From positions 156,944-220,943 of the forward strand of contig NZ_FOND01000007.1 of assembly GCF_900112815.1 (NCBI RefSeq): a DNA stretch of 64,000 bases, written 5' to 3'. The DNA comes from Blastococcus tunisiensis. Its GTDB lineage: Bacteria; Actinomycetota; Actinomycetes; Mycobacteriales; Geodermatophilaceae. Positions 63,087 through 64,000 of this stretch are shown here, piece after piece. The translations under genes were made by a program, and so were the position numbers. The first letter of the stretch is position 1. Each line of letters begins with the position of its first letter. Under the pieces are notes generated by a model. The model saw only the letters and a list, made by a program, of their open reading frames with translations, was not told the origin of the DNA and searched no databases.

Positions 63087-64000
63087 TCAGGCGAGCAGGG
63101 GTGTGCCGATGAGGATCTCGGTGCCGTCGGGGCGCCAGGTGCGCCATCGGCCGTCGGGTTGGCGTTCCACCCGGAACCCGTGGTGCACACAAGGTGCGAG
63201 TGCCGCTCGCACAGCAACGCTGAGTTCTCCAGCGACGTCTCGCCGCCGTCGATCCAGTGGACCAGGTGGTGGACGTCGCACCACTGGGTCGGGGCTCCGC
63301 AGCCGGTGAACACGCAGTGCCGGTCCCGGGCCTCGTTCGCCCGCCGCAGATGCGGGGGCACCACCCGGTGGGAGCGGCCCACGTCCAGCGGGGTGCCGTC
63401 GGGGCCGAACACGATCCGGCCGATCTGACCGTCGCAGGCCAGCCAGCGGGCGCGGGCGGCGGAGATCGTGGCGCCGGAGCCCATCCGCCCGGCACCCGGG
63501 CCGGTCGCGGGGTCGGCCAGGTCGTCGAGGTCGATGGTGACCACCACCTGCGGCTTGACCGTGCGCAGCACCGGCAGACCGCCGGCAGCCAGCAGCCGGT
63601 CGCAGAGGGCGACCAGGGCGTCGCCCTGCTGCTGGGCCCGGGACCGGTCGTCACCGGCCGGCCGGTCGGCCTGCACCAGCGACTCCACCGCCGCCTTGAA
63701 CTTCTCCCCGCCCACCGCGTCGAGCTCGAACCGGCCCGAGACGCTGCCGTCGGGATGGGTGGCGATCGACATCGACCGGCCCTCCGTCGGGTCCGGCTCC
63801 GGCCCGTCCTGATCCAGCCGCGCCAGGTAGCCGTCCACGACGGCGACCAGCTCCTGGTGCCCCCCGACCACGGCGACCTGCGCGAACGCCGCATCGACCG
63901 CGGCCAGGTCGATGCCCTGGTCGGCGGCCAGCCCCAGCGCACGCGGGGTGACCGCCCGGGCCACCTCGGCCACCTGCTCGGCCGACACCCCGCCCGCGCC
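63087..64000 (-). pseudogene. DUF222/HNH endonuclease gene, frameshifted and cut by the window edge
   Basis: Most of the coding sequence gives a DUF222 region and an HNH motif (CVFTGCGAPTQWCDVHHLVHW, then NSALLCERHSH). Near 63190 the reading shifts: the normal ending HHGFRVERQPDGRWRTW and a stop at 63087 are in a different frame. A one- or two-base indel near the HNH end explains this, either as a true mutation or a sequencing error. The amino end is outside the window. Confidence 0.7.

Noticed and set aside
60740..63988. 1082-residue minus-strand frame spanning pgi and the sugar porter
   Set aside because: Only its first part (63988 to about 63190) is a real DUF222/HNH protein. The rest is antisense to pgi and the transporter, reached because the HNH frame has shifted past its normal stop.

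Overview
The window is very high-GC DNA with strong G/C third-position bias, frequent GTG/TTG starts and tightly overlapping genes. The gene families (SCO6880-type conjugation genes, FadD15-like ligase, LdtMt2-like transpeptidase, DUF1707, DUF222/HNH) point to a high-GC actinobacterium. My guess is the Geodermatophilaceae (Blastococcus, Geodermatophilus or Modestobacter), but that is inference.

Region 1 (1-33.1 kb) looks like one side of an integrated mobile element, ending against the 3' end of a tRNA-Lys(CTT) gene at 33125-33200. It starts with a decayed stretch, then a PycTM-like membrane protein followed by two tiny paralogous proteins. Next is a coupled pair encoding an unknown protein and a DEDDh exonuclease-BRCT protein. 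On the minus strand there follows a three-gene overlapping operon, the most interesting locus here. It encodes an MBL-fold hydrolase, a single-chain E2-E1-JAB ubiquitin-like conjugation/deconjugation protein and a patatin phospholipase. It resembles type II CBASS with Cap2 and Cap3 fused and a patatin effector, but has no CD-NTase; an MBL-fold protein comes first instead. Upstream on the same strand is an abiEi-abiEii toxin-antitoxin pair, and a deleted remnant of a second abiE copy lies on the other side of the defence cluster.

From 11.3 to 24.7 kb an unbroken plus-strand block encodes a conjugative type IV secretion apparatus: MinD-like protein, membrane proteins, VirB6/TrbL-like channel, SCO6880-family protein, VirB4-like ATPase, transglycosylase/M23 peptidase, VirD4/TraG coupling protein, SSB and helical accessory proteins. 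No relaxase, replication protein or integrase is visible, so those would lie to the left of the window. From 25 to 33 kb are small cargo genes, an acetyltransferase, a frameshifted acetyltransferase, a Rad50-like zinc-hook ATPase with a coupled 64-residue partner, and a haem peroxidase.

Region 2 (33.2-64 kb) reads as ordinary chromosome: an L,D-transpeptidase lipoprotein, a sialidase-like protein coupled to a MoaD/ThiS-like sulfur carrier, and a beta-oxidation block (acyl-CoA synthetase diverging from acyl-CoA dehydrogenase-thiolase-FadB-TetR around a perfect palindrome). It continues with a TRIC channel, a two-component system diverging from a PepSY protein, and a second lipid/sterol-type catabolic block (acyl-CoA dehydrogenase, TetR, thiolase-like protein, enoyl-CoA hydratase, Baeyer-Villiger-type monooxygenase, GMC oxidoreductase). 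Last come a chemotaxis-type sensor, a CopB copper ATPase behind a CsoR-type operator, glucose-6-phosphate isomerase, a sugar porter, and a frameshifted DUF222/HNH gene that abuts a cobA-like remnant and runs off the right edge.
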